From Planctomycetaceae bacterium (lineage in GTDB: Bacteria; Planctomycetota; Planctomycetia; Planctomycetales; Planctomycetaceae): DNA of 56,495 nt. The stretch covers positions 1 through 56,495 of the forward strand of contig JADZEF010000232.1 in assembly GCA_020850695.1 (NCBI GenBank), written 5' to 3'. A program made the translations under genes and the position numbers. The notes under the pieces were generated by a model that worked only from the letters and a program-made list of their open reading frames with translations, ran no database searches and had not been told where the DNA came from. Shown piece after piece: positions 54,732 to 56,495 of the stretch. Positions within the stretch are counted from its first letter, which is position 1; each line of letters opens with the position of its first letter.

Positions 54732-54816
54732 GGAGCAATCTCCGTGGCGATCCATCGCGTTTCGTGGCACGGCCTTCCAAGGCCGGGGGGGCGAGTCTTC
54801 GTATCTGTTGGGATCG

Positions 54817-55080
54817 TTACTTCGCCGATTGCGCTCGCGTGGCCGCCTGCTCGATTTTCTCGATCCGCGACTCAATCCGCTTCAGAGTCTCGGCAATTTC
54901 CTTCAAAGTCCCTTCCGAGCGTTCGCTTCCAGCCTTGAACGCCTCGCGCCCCTTGGTCGGCGTCAGTTCCGCCTGAGCGGTCGCCGGGGTCCGATTGAAC
55001 AAGTCACTGGCGGCGCAGAAGTATCCGACGGCGAAGAGGAAAGCGGCGCTGAGGCCGTGCGAAAGTGGAAGTCGTTTCAT
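54817..55080 (-). CDS. Small exported coiled-coil protein
   Basis: An 87-residue protein. ATG 55080 is backed by AGAGAGG 8 nt upstream. A signal peptide or anchor covers residues 1-25 (MKRLPLSHGLSAAFLFAVGY), followed by a short linker and a helical C-terminal half with heptad-like LKEIAETLKRIESRIEKIEQAATRA. Its place between the PilC/GspF gene and pilM suggests a part in pilus or secretion-system assembly, but I know of no named family. The longer overlapping frame (up to 55530) reads through the GspF gene antisense of its codon pattern and is not credible. Confidence 0.7.
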   Translation of the reverse strand: MKRLPLSHGLSAAFLFAVGYFCAASDLFNRTPATAQAELTPTKGREAFKAGSERSEGTLKEIAETLKRIESRIEKIEQAATRAQSAK

Positions 55081-55116
55081 TCGCAATGCCTCTCTGGGAG
55101 TGGTGGGCTTCCGAAC

Positions 55117-55184
55117 GTAGCCCGGGCACTCCTGCCCGGGAGAACTGAACCCTGGTGACGCACGGGCATGAGTGCCCGTGCTAC
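55117..55184. repeat. REPIN-like element with GTAG/CTAC ends
   Basis: Two hairpins in inverted order: GTAG followed by CCCGGGCA, loop CTCC, TGCCCGGG (55121-55140); and CACGGGCA, loop TGAG, TGCCCGTG followed by C-TAC (55161-55184). The outer GTAG and CTAC tetranucleotides and inner GGGCA stems match the layout of REP doublets (REPINs), which are mobilised by REP-associated tyrosine transposases. It lies between the GspF and small coiled-coil genes. No such transposase gene is in the window. Confidence 0.65.
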
Positions 55185-55196
55185 GCGGTCGAGACG

Positions 55197-56435
55197 TCAC
55201 GCCCGGCTCGAGAACTCGAAGATCGGCAGCATGATGGCCATGACGATGGTGCCGACCACGCCGCCCATCACTACGATGATGGCCGGTTCGAGCAGCTTCG
55301 CCAGTTCCTGCAGCCGCCGTTCTCCTTCGTCTTCGTAGAACTGACCGACGAGCTGCATCACCGAGTCGAGGCGGCCGGTGCGTTCGGCCGTCACCGCCAT
55401 CTGCGCCGCCCCTTGAGGGACGAACGTGGAGAGAGCGAGCGTCTGGCCGAGGCCGCGGCCGTTCAGCACGCTTTCTTCGAGGTCGTCGAACAGCTTGCGA
55501 TAGAAGATGTTCCCAATCGAAGATCGACAAAGCCCGATCGCTTCCAGAAGCGGAACTCCGTTCTGAAGCATTGTGCCCATGAGTCGGAATGTGCGGCCCA
55601 GGAGCAGGGCGCGGGTGATATCGCGAAAGCCGGGCGCGTTCAAGGCGAACTTGTCGCGAACGATGCGGGCGGCGTCAGTCCGCCACGTCTTGACGGCCGC
55701 GACGGCCAACATCGCCACAATTCCGCCCCACAACCACCACTTGGTGCGGAGTGTGATGCCCAGGTCGAGCAGCAACTGCGTGAGGGCCGGAGCCGGCACC
55801 TCCATCTGCTCGAACACCGTCGAGAACTGTGGCAGCACGAAGAAGATGAGGGCGCTGAGGACCAGCATCGAGACCGACAGCAGGATCACCGGATAGGCGA
55901 TGGCCGCCGAGATGCTGGCTCGCAATCGGATCTCCGCCCGCAGAAGGTCAGCCAGCCGCGACAGCACCTCGTTGACGCTGCCACTCGCTTCACCCGCCGC
56001 GATGCCGGCCACATAAAACTCGCCGAAGATGTCGACATGTTTCCGCAGCGCCGAAGAGACCGAGTTACCGTCCGAGACATCCTTGTAGACCTGATCCAGC
56101 ACCCGCTTGAGCCGCGGATGGTCGCATTGCGCTGCGGCGTTCTGAAGACACTCGGCGAGATCGATCCCCGACTTCGCCATGATCGACAGCTGCGAGGTCA
56201 GCATCAGCAGGTCGCGCTTCGAGACCTTCTTCGTGAAGAGCCCCGGCTGAGCCACCTGCTTCACCGCCGCCCCGCGGCCGGCCGTCATCGACATCACGAA
56301 CAGCGACTGTTGCTTGAGTTGCTGACGCGCCGCCGCCGAAGACTCCGCCTGCAGCACCCCGCGGCGGATCTCGCCCTTGGTCGATTTGGCGACGTAGCTG
56401 TAAATCATGGCCATGCTGGCTGCTGCCTTTGCCAT
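55197..56435 (-). CDS. Type II secretion/type IV pilus inner-membrane platform protein (GspF/PilC)
   Basis: A 412-residue protein starting at ATG 56435 (ATG 56414 or 56408 also possible). The N-terminal segment YSYVAKSTKGEIRRGVLQAES is typical of the family. It holds two GspF domains (~75-200 and ~275-400), each with a helical bundle; transmembrane helices lie near ~178-203, ~232-250 and ~380-402. Motifs include DLLMLTSQLSIMAKSGIDL and LLEPAIIVVMGGVVGTIVMAIMLPIFEF. It forms the inner-membrane platform on which pseudopilins or pilins are assembled by the GspE/PilB ATPase. It is the first visible gene of the M-N-O-P cluster. Confidence 0.93.
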   Translation of the reverse strand: MAKAAASMAMIYSYVAKSTKGEIRRGVLQAESSAAARQQLKQQSLFVMSMTAGRGAAVKQVAQPGLFTKKVSKRDLLMLTSQLSIMAKSGIDLAECLQNAAAQCDHPRLKRVLDQVYKDVSDGNSVSSALRKHVDIFGEFYVAGIAAGEASGSVNEVLSRLADLLRAEIRLRASISAAIAYPVILLSVSMLVLSALIFFVLPQFSTVFEQMEVPAPALTQLLLDLGITLRTKWWLWGGIVAMLAVAAVKTWRTDAARIVRDKFALNAPGFRDITRALLLGRTFRLMGTMLQNGVPLLEAIGLCRSSIGNIFYRKLFDDLEESVLNGRGLGQTLALSTFVPQGAAQMAVTAERTGRLDSVMQLVGQFYEDEGERRLQELAKLLEPAIIVVMGGVVGTIVMAIMLPIFEFSSRA

Positions 56436-56456
56436 GCCGACGATGGCATCGTCGGC
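56436..56456. repeat. Hairpin abutting the GspF/PilC start
   Basis: GCCGACGAT, loop GGC, ATCGTCGGC: perfect 9-bp stem immediately before the ATG at 56435, followed (on the other side) by GTTAC. If transcribed it would occlude the ribosome site, so a downstream ATG (56414 or 56408) may be the true start. The palindrome could also be a repeat element. The last 39 bases to the window edge show nothing else. Confidence 0.45.
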
Positions 56457-56495
56457 GTTACATCACTCCACAAACGCCGTCCGCCCCCCTTCCTC

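Noticed and set aside
1..56495. CRISPR arrays, tRNA or rRNA genes, prophage or insertion-sequence transposases
   Set aside because: None were recognised on reading both strands; the repeats found are hairpins and inverted repeats without regular spacers or transposase genes.

Overview
The window is GC-rich, densely coding DNA from a bacterium of the Planctomycetota. This follows from lineage-typical families: a DUF1559 protein, a DUF1549/DUF1553 protein with a CxxCH motif, a giant exported protein carrying the LEPR-XLL-type motif (LETRQLL), zinc-ribbon/transmembrane proteins and many exported proteins of unknown function. No rRNA, tRNA, CRISPR array, transposase, integrase or phage gene was seen, so this looks like chromosome. 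The genus cannot be fixed from the sequence alone.

Layout. 1-6.3 kb: a DUF1559 lipoprotein locus split by two in-frame TAA codons, a DUF1549/DUF1553 protein, ribulose-phosphate 3-epimerase and a MoxR ATPase. 6.5-12.5 kb: a 1,991-residue surface or secreted protein with 14 short repeats (7 + 7), two cadherin-like domains and five ~154-residue repeats. 13.2-17.5 kb: a probable operon of two unrecognised proteins that share one N-terminal domain, followed by an FKBP/SlyD-like prolyl isomerase. 17.9-26.8 kb: gamma-glutamyltransferase, several planctomycete-type unknowns and an HscC-type Hsp70. 27.4-39.9 kb: mixed housekeeping genes: an orphan HlyD-type adaptor, EVE protein, GltX, an MddA-like methyltransferase, DNA polymerase IV, a Tat-exported phosphoesterase, DUF58, Trm112, a sugar isomerase-like protein, a DEAD-box helicase and a membrane-anchored small protein.

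40-45.8 kb: a tightly coupled leftward operon of an Nramp-like transporter, an SDR, a fused E1 alpha-beta 2-oxoacid dehydrogenase and its E2. The transporter has an in-frame TAG and the SDR has Met where the catalytic Lys should be, so this operon may be decaying or may have changed function. 46-51.6 kb: a TetR-regulated RND efflux system (regulator, adaptor, pump). Its regulator gene has a promoter and two TGAC-N6-GTCA operator candidates, and the adaptor-pump pair is bracketed by mirror-image sets of intergenic hairpins. 51.9-56.4 kb: a type IV pilus/type II secretion assembly cluster (PilC/GspF, a small exported coiled-coil protein, PilM, PilN, PilO and a PilP/GspC-like protein), interrupted by a REPIN-like element with GTAG/CTAC ends.

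Most notable: the paired-domain operon at 13.2-17 kb, the 7 + 7 repeat plan of the giant protein, the REP/REPIN-like hairpins (especially around the efflux operon), and several genes intact except for nonsense codons or a lost catalytic residue.
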